Below, one piece after another: positions 8,559-15,493 of a DNA stretch of 30,271 nt. The stretch is taken from positions 1 through 30,271 of the forward strand of contig CALHDP010000117.1 in NCBI GenBank assembly GCA_938023085.1, given 5' to 3'. The notes under the pieces are model-generated. The model did not search any database. It was not told where the DNA came from and worked only from the letters and a program-made list of their open reading frames with translations. Both the position numbers and the translations under genes were made by a program. Each line of letters opens with the position of its first letter. The first letter of the stretch is position 1. This DNA is from an uncultured Collinsella sp. Its GTDB lineage: Bacteria > Actinomycetota > Coriobacteriia > Coriobacteriales > Coriobacteriaceae.

Positions 8559-9837
8559 CGCCGAGGCCAAGCGCGTCACATCCATCGCCCGCGCCATCAA
8601 CTGGAGCTATATGTGGCGCCGCTTGATGAGCTACGTCTGGCTCGATCTGCTGCTGATGGTGATTGCGGCGGCGATCCTCGTCTATGGATACAACCAGATG
8701 CTGCCCGACGGCGCGTTTACCGCAGGATGGATCCCCGGCGTCGCCGTTCACGGCATGTCGCTGGCGCCTGCGCGCGGCTGGGACCTGGCAACGCTCACCT
8801 ATACCGTCGAGCTTGCGCGTACCACCAAGACTTTCCCCCTCGCGCAGGACCTCGTCGCGCTATGGCCTCTCTACCTTGTCGTTGTGGGTTGGCAGGTCAT
8901 CAGCGTGCTCGACATGCTCGGCGGCGCCCGTCGCGTGCGCCGCACCATGGCACCGCTCAACGACCTGGCCTTGCGCGTGGACGAGCTCGGCCGTATGCAG
9001 CTCTCCGGCGGCAAGATGGAAACACTGGAGCAGGCCATCGAGCGCGCAAGCGTCGACTCGCCGAGCGTCACTACCGGCGACGCCGACCTGGCAAGCATCG
9101 AGGTTGCACTCAACCGCCTACTGCGCCAGATGCAAGAGGCCAAACTGCAGCAAATGCGCTTTGTCAACGATGCGAGCCACGAGCTGCGCACGCCCATCGC
9201 GGTGATTCAGGGCTACGTAAACATGCTCGATCGCTGGGGCAAAGACGACCCGGACGTGCTGGCAGAATCTATCGCGTCCCTCAAGGCCGAAAGCGAGCAC
9301 ATGCAAGAGCTCGTGGAGCAGCTGCTGTTTTTGGCGCGCGGCGATGCCGGGCGCACGGTCCTGCGGCGCGCAAATACCAACCTTGCCGCACTGGTCGACG
9401 AGGTATGCGAGGAATCGCAGATGATCGATACCGAGCACACGTATCGGCTGGCCTTTGACGCTGCGCTTGTCAGCGACCCGCGCTGCGACGCGCCCGTCGA
9501 CGTGGCGCTCGTGAAGCAGGCTCTGCGCGTGATCGTGCAAAACGCCGCCAAGTACTCGGATGCGGGAACGACCGTCACATTTGGCGTAGCGCCGGATGCG
9601 GGCGCGGGCACGATCGACATAAGCGTTGAGGACGAGGGCATCGGCATGAACCAGGAATCCGCAGCTCACGCGTTTGAACGGTTCTACCGCGCCGACAATG
9701 CACGCGATGCCGGCGCACAGGGCTCGGGTCTGGGGCTTGCCATTGCCAAGTGGATCGTCGATAGCCATGGCGGCGTCATTGGCGTGACCTCAGTCGAGGG
9801 CGTCGGCAGCCGCTTTACGATTCGCCTGCCGCGCTAG
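8542..9837 (+). CDS. Membrane sensor histidine kinase
   Basis: 431 residues. Two membrane spans (about 20-50, SYVWLDLLLMVIAAAILVYGY; about 105-130, LYLVVVGWQVISVL) flank a short extracytoplasmic loop of about 60 residues. A HAMP-like linker precedes HisKA, with phospho-acceptor H213 in FVNDASHELRTPIAVIQGY. The HATPase_c domain has the N box (QNAAKYSD, N334), G1 (DEGIGM, 364-369), F box (FERFYRAD) and G2 (GSGLGLAIAKW, from 394). ATG at 8542 overlaps the regulator's stop by 17 nt with a GGGGTGG ribosome site, implying translational coupling. A GTG 12 nt earlier is an alternative start. This is the cognate kinase of the preceding regulator; the signal is unknown. Confidence 0.94.
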   Translation: MSAARNAEAKRVTSIARAINWSYMWRRLMSYVWLDLLLMVIAAAILVYGYNQMLPDGAFTAGWIPGVAVHGMSLAPARGWDLATLTYTVELARTTKTFPLAQDLVALWPLYLVVVGWQVISVLDMLGGARRVRRTMAPLNDLALRVDELGRMQLSGGKMETLEQAIERASVDSPSVTTGDADLASIEVALNRLLRQMQEAKLQQMRFVNDASHELRTPIAVIQGYVNMLDRWGKDDPDVLAESIASLKAESEHMQELVEQLLFLARGDAGRTVLRRANTNLAALVDEVCEESQMIDTEHTYRLAFDAALVSDPRCDAPVDVALVKQALRVIVQNAAKYSDAGTTVTFGVAPDAGAGTIDISVEDEGIGMNQESAAHAFERFYRADNARDAGAQGSGLGLAIAKWIVDSHGGVIGVTSVEGVGSRFTIRLPR

Positions 9838-9856
9838 GAAGCCCCTCGGCATAAAT

Positions 9857-9890
9857 AAAGGGATAGGGCCACACGGCCCTATCCCTTTTT
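9857..9890 (+). terminator. Strong bidirectional Rho-independent terminator
   Basis: A 14-bp perfect stem (9857-9870 with 9875-9888), ACAC tetraloop, and T-runs in both directions (TTTTT on plus, AAA-rich on minus). It lies between the converging kinase and VOC genes and can serve both. Confidence 0.92.
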
Positions 9891-9912
9891 GCTAGCTATG
9901 GCAGCTTGTGCG

Positions 9913-10287
9913 CTACTCGCGGCACAGATGCACGGCGAAACCGGCGAACTCGCGCTTAAAGTACACGAGCTTGGTGCTACCGTCGGGCAGCAGCGCGCGC
10001 GACTCTTCGTTGACCTCGAGCCCGCGCTCGGCAAACCACTTCTCGGCCGCATCAATGTCGTTGACGGCAAAGCCGATGTGGCCCTTGGTGCCACGACCAT
10101 TCTGCTTCATGACCTCGACCAGCGAATCGTTAAAGTACGAAACCGGGGTCTCGATAACGGGCAGACCCATCATCGTCGAGAACAGCTCCGCGATCTCCAG
10201 GGCGTCTGCCGGGTCGGTGGCGTTAATGCCCACATGGGCAACGCGCATGCCAAAGAGCTCGACCGGATTGGCGTTCTGCTCACTCAT
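9913..10287 (-). CDS. VOC-superfamily (glyoxalase/bleomycin-resistance fold) protein
   Basis: 124 residues forming a single VOC module: RVAHVGINATDP (H18) opens the first beta-alpha-beta unit, GHIGFAVNDIDAAEKWF (H70) the second, and VYFKREFAGFAVHLCRE (H120 plus a terminal Glu) closes it. The metal-ligand positions look occupied, so an enzyme is possible. The substrate is unknown. Its start lies 11 bp after the PTS IIB stop, so the two are co-transcribed; the VOC protein could act on a metabolite of the sugar handled by that PTS (inference). Confidence 0.82.
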   Translation of the reverse strand: MSEQNANPVELFGMRVAHVGINATDPADALEIAELFSTMMGLPVIETPVSYFNDSLVEVMKQNGRGTKGHIGFAVNDIDAAEKWFAERGLEVNEESRALLPDGSTKLVYFKREFAGFAVHLCRE

Positions 10288-10298
10288 GCAGTCAGCGC

Positions 10299-10586
10299 CT
10301 ACTGAGCCATGACGTCAAGAACGGCCTTCTCGGCAGCGACGCGGTTCATGCCGGTCATGAAGGGCACGCCGCTCACGTACGGGCAGGTAAGGCCCTCGGG
10401 GGCAACGGTGGTGGCGATCAGCAGATCGGCGCCCTCGTCGCAAACGTCCTTGGCCTCGGAGATGGCGCACTGCACGATCTCGTACTTGTCGGCGTAACCG
10501 TTGGCGTCGAGCATGGTGGCGACCTTCTGGGCAACGAGCGTGGAAGTAGCAGCGCCAGCACCGCAAGCCAAAACAATCTTCTTCAT
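10299..10586 (-). CDS. PTS IIB component, galactitol-type
   Basis: 95 residues beginning MKKIVLACGAGAATST, the phosphocysteine loop of galactitol-type PTS IIB domains with C8 as the acceptor. Residues about 56-85 (LLIATTVAPEGLTCPYVSGV) complete the Rossmann-like fold. IIB normally takes phosphate from IIA and passes it to the sugar in the IIC channel. No IIA or IIC gene lies in the window, so this IIB must work with a distant complex or have become regulatory. A GGGAGA-like ribosome site precedes the ATG. The VOC gene follows 11 bp downstream. Confidence 0.88.
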   Translation of the reverse strand: MKKIVLACGAGAATSTLVAQKVATMLDANGYADKYEIVQCAISEAKDVCDEGADLLIATTVAPEGLTCPYVSGVPFMTGMNRVAAEKAVLDVMAQ

Positions 10587-10749
10587 AGGTAATGTCTCCC
10601 TTCATGGTTTACTTTAGGTAAGTGTACCGCAGCGAGCGATGGCGCTCGGCCTCGATGCGCTTTTATGCCAGTTTGCTTGCACGCCGCGTATAATACATCT
10701 AGCACGTGTTGTCATACCGCTCGCTTTACGAGCGACTAAGGACTCTAAA

Positions 10750-11373
10750 ATGCCCGATTCCCGCACCCTCTGGACCGCCGTCGTCATTATTTGTATCGCC
10801 ATATCGGTGTTCTTTAGCGTAAAAAAACGCACCACGTTTAAGCGCCTGCAACAGCTTATGGCTGCCAAGCAGTGGGACGAGTTCGATCGTTTGCTCGATG
10901 GCAAACTCACCAGCATGCTGTACCCGCGCTATAACCGCGACTACCTGCGCCTGAACTCCTATCTGCTGCGCGAGGACCACAAGCGCGCCGACGAGATGTT
11001 CGATTTGCTGCTGGGACTCAATCTGCCCAAGATGCAGCGCGTCGACCTGGTGATTAAGGCCTTTAACTACTACGTTGGCCAGGAGGACCGCAAAAAGTCC
11101 AAGGAGCTGCTGCACGAGATCAAAGGCTTTGAGGGCGGCCAGGCCGAGGCAGTCGCACACGAATGCCAACTGATGTACGACACGATGATCCTCAAGCGCC
11201 ACAACGACATTCCCGAGCTGGAGCGCATGCTCAAGGAGGCCGGTGACGACAAGGTCAAGAGCTGCCGCTTGGAGTATCTGTTGGCTCTGCAGTACAAGAA
11301 CAAGGGCGACGAAGCCAAGTTCCAGGAGTTCCTGGAGAAGTCGGGGCAACACTCGATGGCCGTCAACGCGTAA
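10750..11373 (+). CDS. Membrane-anchored helical-repeat (TPR-like) protein, unknown function
   Basis: 207 residues. One N-terminal membrane anchor (about 7-25, LWTAVVIICIAISVFFSV) is followed by KKR and an almost wholly helical cytoplasmic domain with paired-helix spacing suggestive of TPR-like repeats (RADEMFDLLLGL, DRKKSKELLHEI, LEYLLALQYKNKGDEAKFQEFL). No catalytic motif is visible. ATG at 10750 has AAGGAC about 8 nt upstream; the longer in-frame extension to 10639 lacks a ribosome site. It ends 31 bp before tRNA-Leu. A scaffold or assembly role is plausible, but I do not recognise the family. Confidence 0.78.
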   Translation: MPDSRTLWTAVVIICIAISVFFSVKKRTTFKRLQQLMAAKQWDEFDRLLDGKLTSMLYPRYNRDYLRLNSYLLREDHKRADEMFDLLLGLNLPKMQRVDLVIKAFNYYVGQEDRKKSKELLHEIKGFEGGQAEAVAHECQLMYDTMILKRHNDIPELERMLKEAGDDKVKSCRLEYLLALQYKNKGDEAKFQEFLEKSGQHSMAVNA

Positions 11374-11404
11374 CGGACGGCTTGTGCTAGACTTCTAGTC
11401 TCAC

Positions 11405-11489
11405 GGGGGCGTGGCGGAATTGGCATACGCAGGAGACTTAAAATCTCTCGCCGCAAGGATTGTGGGTTCGAGTCCCACCGCCCCTACCA
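11405..11489 (+). tRNA. tRNA-Leu (anticodon UAA)
   Basis: 85 nt including encoded CCA (11487-11489). The acceptor stem GGGGGCG pairs with CGCCCCT (first pair G-U). The D-arm region GGCGGAATTGGCATACGC is followed by the anticodon arm GGAGA-CTTAAAA-TCTCT with anticodon TAA, a long variable arm typical of class II tRNAs, and the T-arm GTGGG-TTCGAGT-CCCAC. It reads UUA codons, rare in this GC-rich genome. A terminator follows at 11503. Confidence 0.95.
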
Positions 11490-11756
11490 TATGGAGCTTT
11501 CGAGCCCGTGTCCCCAAGGGATGCGGGCTTACTTCTTTTAGATGCCGGTGGGACTCGAACCCGCGAGGGGGGGGGCGAGCGTCAAGCGGACGCGCAGCGT
11601 CCGCAGCGAGCCGGCGAGGGCGCCAGCAGGCGTCCGAAGCCGGTGCGGATTTGCGCAGCAAATACGCAGACGTCCCACCGCCCCTACCATGTATTGTTTA
11701 CGAGCTCGTGTCCCCCGGGGATGCGGGCCCGTTTCTTTTGGACGCCGGCGGGGCTC
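11472..11756 (+). repeat. Tandem duplication of the tRNA-Leu 3' end plus terminator (200-bp offset)
   Basis: GTCCCACCGCCCCTACCAT occurs at 11472-11490 (tRNA 3' end) and again, identical, at 11672-11690. The following terminator is also repeated at exactly 200 bp offset (11503-11540 versus 11703-11740), and similarity continues through GATGCCGG / GACGCCGG. The second copy has no D- or anticodon arm, so it is a tRNA remnant and not a gene. Between them lie an inverted T-arm fragment (TGGGACTCGAACCC, about 11548-11562), a G9 tract (11567-11575) and small hairpins (GGACGCGCAGCGTCC). This looks like decay or recombination of an array or integration site. Confidence 0.75.
11503..11540 (+). terminator. 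Terminator of tRNA-Leu
   Basis: AGCCCGTGTCCC (11503-11514) pairs along 12 positions (two G-U) with GGGATGCGGGCT (11518-11529) around a CAA loop, then TTACTTCTTTTA. It starts 13 nt after the CCA end. Confidence 0.85.
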
Positions 11757-11758
11757 TA

Positions 11759-11825
11759 AGTTGCGGTGGAATAGATCCTGTTTATACCGTTTACCAGCTT
11801 ATTTAGGAACTATTTCACCGCAACT
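11759..11825. repeat. Palindromic repeat family B, copy 1
   Basis: Two 21-nt arms (11759-11779, beginning AGTTGCGGTGGAATAG, and 11805-11825, ending CACCGCAACT) are complementary except for two positions (one would be G-U in RNA) around a 25-nt AT-rich loop. A second copy is at 24378-24446. It lies 13 bp beyond the stop of ppx/gppA (minus strand) and could serve as its 3' hairpin. Confidence 0.8.
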
Positions 11826-11838
11826 CAGAGGAAGACGG

Positions 11839-12840
11839 TTAAAGAGCACTCAGGCTCGGGGTCCAGGCGATGGTGGGGGTCGCGCCGTCGAGGGTCTCGT
11901 TGATGGTGGCGGCCATGCCGGCGAGGAGGCTGTTCTCGCTTACGGTGAGCGTCTTGTAGCCGCCGGCACGCATGAGCTCACGGATCACCACGGCGCCGGC
12001 CAGAATCACGCCCGCACGCTTGGGCTGCACGCCCGGCAGCGCAGCGATACCCTCCACATCCAGCGTAGACATATGATCGATAGCGTCCGAGATCTGCTCC
12101 ATCGAAAGCTCGCGCAGGTGCACAAAGCTCGAGTCATACGGCTCCAGCTCGTGGACCAGCGCCACGAGTGTGGTGACGGTACCGCCCACCGCGACCAAGC
12201 GCTCGGCGCGCTCAAAATCGCTCGGCAGGCTCTCAAAGTAAGCCTCGAACTGCTCGCCCGCCCAGTCGGCAGCGGCAGCAAGCTCGCCGTCCGAAGGCGG
12301 CAACGCCGAGAAGAAACGCTCCGTCACACGACGGCAACCAATGTCCAGCGAACGCGTTCCCTCCAGCGCGAAGACCCCGCGCTCCGGCGCGTATACGCCC
12401 GTAGCGAGCTCCGTGGAGCCGCCGCCCGAATCGGCAACAATGATGCGCTCGCCGGCAAAGTCGTGCGCCACGCCAAAAAACGTCAGGCGCGCCTCGACCT
12501 CGCCCGGAATCACCTGCGGCTCAAGCCCCAGCTCGTGCAGGCCGTCCAGCAGCAGGGCGGCGTTGGACGCATCGCGCGCTGCACTCGTGCAGGTGGTGCA
12601 GACGCACACGGCCCCAAAGGCACGGGCTTCGTCCACAAACATGCGGCACGCAGCGAGCACGCGCTCAACGGCCGCCTCGCAAAAGCGGCCCGTCGCGTCA
12701 ACGCCCTCACCCAGATCGGTAATCTCGGTATGCTTGGACGATTCCACGATCGCCCCGGCCTCGACCTGCGCCAGCACTAGTCGCGACGACACCGTCCCCA
12801 GGTCGATCGCCGCCACCTTATATCGTTTGCAATCTGCCAT
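11839..12840 (-). CDS. Ppx/GppA-family phosphatase (exopolyphosphatase or pppGpp hydrolase)
   Basis: 333 residues with the ASKHA-fold signatures of the family: AAIDLGTVSSRLVLA (10-24, phosphate loop 1), the catalytic Glu region GEVEARLTFFGV (113-124), phosphate loop DSGGGSTELA (137-146) and AVGGTVTTLVAL in the second half. Length matches the short two-domain exopolyphosphatases of actinobacteria; the helical C-terminal domains of E. coli Ppx are absent. It should cleave terminal phosphate from polyphosphate and/or pppGpp. ATG at 12840 has GGAGGGGA at good spacing. It is the last gene of eno-divIC-ppx, 28 bp after divIC. Confidence 0.9.
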   Translation of the reverse strand: MADCKRYKVAAIDLGTVSSRLVLAQVEAGAIVESSKHTEITDLGEGVDATGRFCEAAVERVLAACRMFVDEARAFGAVCVCTTCTSAARDASNAALLLDGLHELGLEPQVIPGEVEARLTFFGVAHDFAGERIIVADSGGGSTELATGVYAPERGVFALEGTRSLDIGCRRVTERFFSALPPSDGELAAAADWAGEQFEAYFESLPSDFERAERLVAVGGTVTTLVALVHELEPYDSSFVHLRELSMEQISDAIDHMSTLDVEGIAALPGVQPKRAGVILAGAVVIRELMRAGGYKTLTVSENSLLAGMAATINETLDGATPTIAWTPSLSAL

Positions 12841-12868
12841 TGCGGGCTCCCCTCCGGGCGCTACTCGC

Positions 12869-13630
12869 CTACTCGCCGCTGGACGCGACCGTCTGGCCCT
12901 CGACGCCGTTAAATCCAAACAGCATATCGAGCGTCTTGATGTACCACGGTGCGTCCTTGCCGACCTCTTCGATTTCCTTGGCAACTTCGCTGGCCTTCTT
13001 GGCGTTCGACGACTTCTGGCTCGACGAGGCATCCGAATCGCCGTCCAGGCCCTGCACTTCAATCCTCTTCTCGCCGGGCATCACCAAGCCCAGGTCCTCG
13101 GATGCCGCATCCTTGATACCCTCCTCCGAGAGCAGCTTGTCGACACTTTTTTGCAGCCCATCATTGTATTGCTGGCGAATCTCGACCTGCTTGGCCAAGA
13201 TATCGCTCGAACGCTTTGCCACATACAGGTCGCGCACGGGGAAATACAGGCTCACGAGCACCAGGGCAACGACGATGCCGATGAATAGCCCTCGCTGAGG
13301 ACCGTGGGTAAAGTCGTAGATCGCCTTGACCACCGCGTTGTCGTTGGCGTAGTGCATAAAGTCCGAGCCGGAAAGACGGCTTGAGGGACGGCGCGGCTTG
13401 TCGGACGCCTGGGTCGAAGGGCGCGACGCATGCTTGGAACGCGATGGGCGCACCGGACTATCCGAGGAACTATTTGGCTGAGCATTGGGATGCGAAGTCG
13501 CCGGCGAGCTATACCTGGAGCGATCAGCACCAGCATAACCAGACCCGCCAAGCTGTGCGGTACGCGCACGACGAGGCGACGGCTCACGCGAACCGGCGGA
13601 ATCGTACCTGTTGTCGTAAATCTGATCCAT
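12869..13630 (-). CDS. DivIC/FtsB-family septum formation initiator
   Basis: 253 residues, longer than the usual 100-150 because of a disordered basic, Ser/Pro/Arg-rich N-terminus (1-90). Then comes a single membrane span (about 113-133, GLFIGIVVALVLVSLYFPV), a short coiled coil (about 136-170, LAKQVEIRQQYNDGLQKSVDKLL), and the FtsB-like end of the fold, GLVMPGEKRIEV (181-192), followed by a charged tail with APWYIKTLDMLFG. The protein should sit in the divisome with FtsL/FtsQ. ATG at 13630 has AAGG upstream; earlier frame extension is unlikely since it crosses the eno terminator. Position between eno and ppx agrees with actinobacterial gene order. Confidence 0.86.
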   Translation of the reverse strand: MDQIYDNRYDSAGSREPSPRRARTAQLGGSGYAGADRSRYSSPATSHPNAQPNSSSDSPVRPSRSKHASRPSTQASDKPRRPSSRLSGSDFMHYANDNAVVKAIYDFTHGPQRGLFIGIVVALVLVSLYFPVRDLYVAKRSSDILAKQVEIRQQYNDGLQKSVDKLLSEEGIKDAASEDLGLVMPGEKRIEVQGLDGDSDASSSQKSSNAKKASEVAKEIEEVGKDAPWYIKTLDMLFGFNGVEGQTVASSGE

Positions 13631-13721
13631 GTGCGCCTTGTGCGGTTGAGGTTTGTTTGCGCTAAGTCCTTTAGTTATAGCACGAGCGCCCGCGCCGCCT
13701 TCGCCAGCCTTTGCTCGACAT

Positions 13722-13753
13722 AAAAAAGGCGCTGAGCCGTATGGCCCAGCGCC
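13722..13753 (-). terminator. Terminator of eno
   Basis: An 11-bp stem (13728-13738 with 13743-13753), fully paired as minus-strand RNA through one G-U, loop ATAC, followed by six Ts on the minus strand (13722-13727). It lies 74 bp after the eno stop, so divIC probably depends on read-through or on its own promoter. Confidence 0.85.
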
Positions 13754-13826
13754 CAATGGTGCTCAACGGTGCCCGGCGGGAACGAGGCGAATCCGAGTCA
13801 ACCCCGCCCCCGCGAGCACCACTTGT

Positions 13827-15116
13827 TTAGCGAATGTTGTAGAACGCGGCCTTACCGGCGTAGCGCGCGCTGCCCTCGAGCTCGTCCTCGATGCGGATGA
13901 GCTGGTTGTACTTGGCAATACGGTCGCTGCGGCACGGGGCACCCGACTTGATCTGACCGGCGTTAACACCCACGACCAGGTCGGCGATCGTGGAGTCCTC
14001 GGTCTCGCCGGAACGGTGGCTCACGATGCAAGCGTAGCCGGCCTCCTTGGCAGTCTCGATAGCCTCGAGCGACTCGGTGAGCGTGCCGATCTGGTTGACC
14101 TTGACCAGGATCGCATTGGCGGCGCCCAGCTCGATGCCCTTCTTAAGGCGCTCGGTGTTGGTAACGAACAGGTCGTCGCCTACGAGCTGCACCTTATTGC
14201 CAATGCGGCGGGTGAGCTCAACCCAGCCGTCCCAGTCCTCCTCGGCCATGCCATCCTCGATGGAGATGATGGGATAGGTGTCGACGAGCTTCTCCCAGTA
14301 ATCGACCATCTGAGCGCTCGTGTACTCTACGCCCTCGCCCTTGAGCTCGTACATGCCGGTCTCGACGTTGTAGAACTCGGTGGACGCCGGATCCATGGCG
14401 TACATGAAGTCAACGCCGGGCTTAAAGCCAGCCTTCTCGACGGCCTTGGTAATGTACTCGAACGGCTCGGCATTGGTTTTGAGGTTGGGCGCGAAACCGC
14501 CCTCGTCGCCCACGCCGCCGCCAAGGCCGGCCTCGTGCAGCACGCCCTTGAGGGTGTGGTAGACCTCGGCGCACCAGCGCAGGCCCTCGGCAAAGCTCGG
14601 AGCGCCCACGGGCATAATCATGAACTCCTGGAAGTCGACGTTGTTGTCGGCATGCACACCGCCGTTGAGGATGTTCATCATAGGCGTGGGCAGCAGATGA
14701 GCGTTGACGCCGCCCAGGTACTGGTACAGCGACAGGCCAGCCGACTCTGCCGCGGCGCGGGCAACGGCCAGCGATACGCCCAGAATAGCGTTGGCGCCGA
14801 GCCTGGTTTTGTTGGGCGTACCGTCGGCGGCGATTAGCGCGGCATCGACAGCGCGCTGATCGAAGGCGTCGAGGCCCACGACGGCATCGGCGCACTCGTT
14901 GTTGACGTGCTCGACGGCCTGCGAGACACCCTTGCCCAGATAGCGGCCCTTGTCGCCGTCGCGCAGCTCACAAGCTTCGAAAGCGCCGGTCGAAGCGCCC
15001 GAAGGCACCATCGCGCGACCGAAGCTACCGTCCTCGAGCACGACCTCGACCTCGACGGTGGGGTTGCCGCGGCTGTCGAGCACCTCACGACCGTAGACGT
15101 CCAAAATGTCACTCAT
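13827..15116 (-). CDS. eno: Enolase
   Basis: 429 residues, full length. It interconverts 2-phosphoglycerate and phosphoenolpyruvate in glycolysis. Visible are the N-terminal GREVLDSRGNPTVEVEV, the mobile loop SGASTG (39-44), E164-region FQEFMIMPVGA, catalytic E205 (GDEGGF), the metal ligands D242, E287 and D314, the general base K339 (ILVKVNQIGTLTE) and SHRSGETED (366-374). ATG at 15116 has GGGAG upstream. The leader includes a short hairpin (GCGCCA...TGGCGC, 15169-15183). Next downstream are divIC and ppx; mazG lies upstream beyond the ATPase gene inserted on the opposite strand. Confidence 0.98.
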   Translation of the reverse strand: MSDILDVYGREVLDSRGNPTVEVEVVLEDGSFGRAMVPSGASTGAFEACELRDGDKGRYLGKGVSQAVEHVNNECADAVVGLDAFDQRAVDAALIAADGTPNKTRLGANAILGVSLAVARAAAESAGLSLYQYLGGVNAHLLPTPMMNILNGGVHADNNVDFQEFMIMPVGAPSFAEGLRWCAEVYHTLKGVLHEAGLGGGVGDEGGFAPNLKTNAEPFEYITKAVEKAGFKPGVDFMYAMDPASTEFYNVETGMYELKGEGVEYTSAQMVDYWEKLVDTYPIISIEDGMAEEDWDGWVELTRRIGNKVQLVGDDLFVTNTERLKKGIELGAANAILVKVNQIGTLTESLEAIETAKEAGYACIVSHRSGETEDSTIADLVVGVNAGQIKSGAPCRSDRIAKYNQLIRIEDELEGSARYAGKAAFYNIR

Positions 15117-15398
15117 GTTGTCTCCCTCTCACTTGGAAACGGGTTGAATGCTTGGCGACACGGCATTGCGCCAATGTGGCGCTTTGGTTTGCAAGTTAGC
15201 CTTGTCGCACTTTTTGCATTATGCCCTAAGTTAGCCGAGGGATACATATGAATTGGAGAAATCATTCTTTGGGGCGCTTGTTTTTCACCGAGCATTCATC
15301 TCTAGAGGTCGCCCCCCCCCATTAAATTCTTCTATCGGCATACAGTCTTTACCCGGCTTGCGAATGAAAGAGCCAATAATGTGCTTTTACATCGTGCA

Positions 15399-15483
15399 AA
15401 GTTCTGGATATCGTGCAATTCTAAGGGTCTGAAGTTCTGGATATCGTGCATAATCAGGTTACAAAAGTTCTGGATATCGTGTA
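15399..15483 (+). repeat. Three direct repeats at exact 33-bp spacing upstream of the ATPase gene
   Basis: AAGTTCTGGATATCGTGCA occurs at 15399-15417 and 15432-15450, and as ...GTGTA at 15465-15483. The start-to-start distance is exactly 33 bp each time, about three helical turns, so a protein could bind all three on one face. The core contains the palindrome GATATC. The third copy ends 10 nt before the ATPase ATG. Intervening 14-bp segments differ. An operator for autoregulation is the simplest reading; iterons or a recombination site are alternatives. Upstream in the same gap lies a C9 tract (15312-15320). Confidence 0.85.
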
Positions 15484-15493
15484 CGAGGTAGCC

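Noticed and set aside
7413..8600. 395-codon minus-strand frame opposite the response regulator
   Set aside because: Shadow of two real genes (DUF4342 and OmpR-type regulator) whose motifs are unambiguous.
10689..10694. TATAAT as promoter of the gene at 10750
   Set aside because: A perfect -10 word, but no -35 at 16-18 bp and no extended -10 TG; kept out of the feature list, although it may well be functional.
11401..11661. Minus-strand small protein over tRNA-Leu
   Set aside because: A well-known kind of spurious call produced by translating the antisense of a tRNA.
11542..12780. 412-codon plus-strand frame starting in the tRNA remnant
   Set aside because: It begins in tRNA-derived repeats, crosses palindrome B1 and is antisense to ppx/gppA; low-complexity Arg-rich start.
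13653..14837. 394-codon plus-strand frame opposite eno
   Set aside because: Runs through the eno terminator and is antisense to a perfect enolase frame.
15399..15483. CRISPR-like array
   Set aside because: Repeats are 19 bp with 14-bp spacers, only three copies, no cas genes, and the last copy abuts a start codon; it fits operator-like direct repeats instead.
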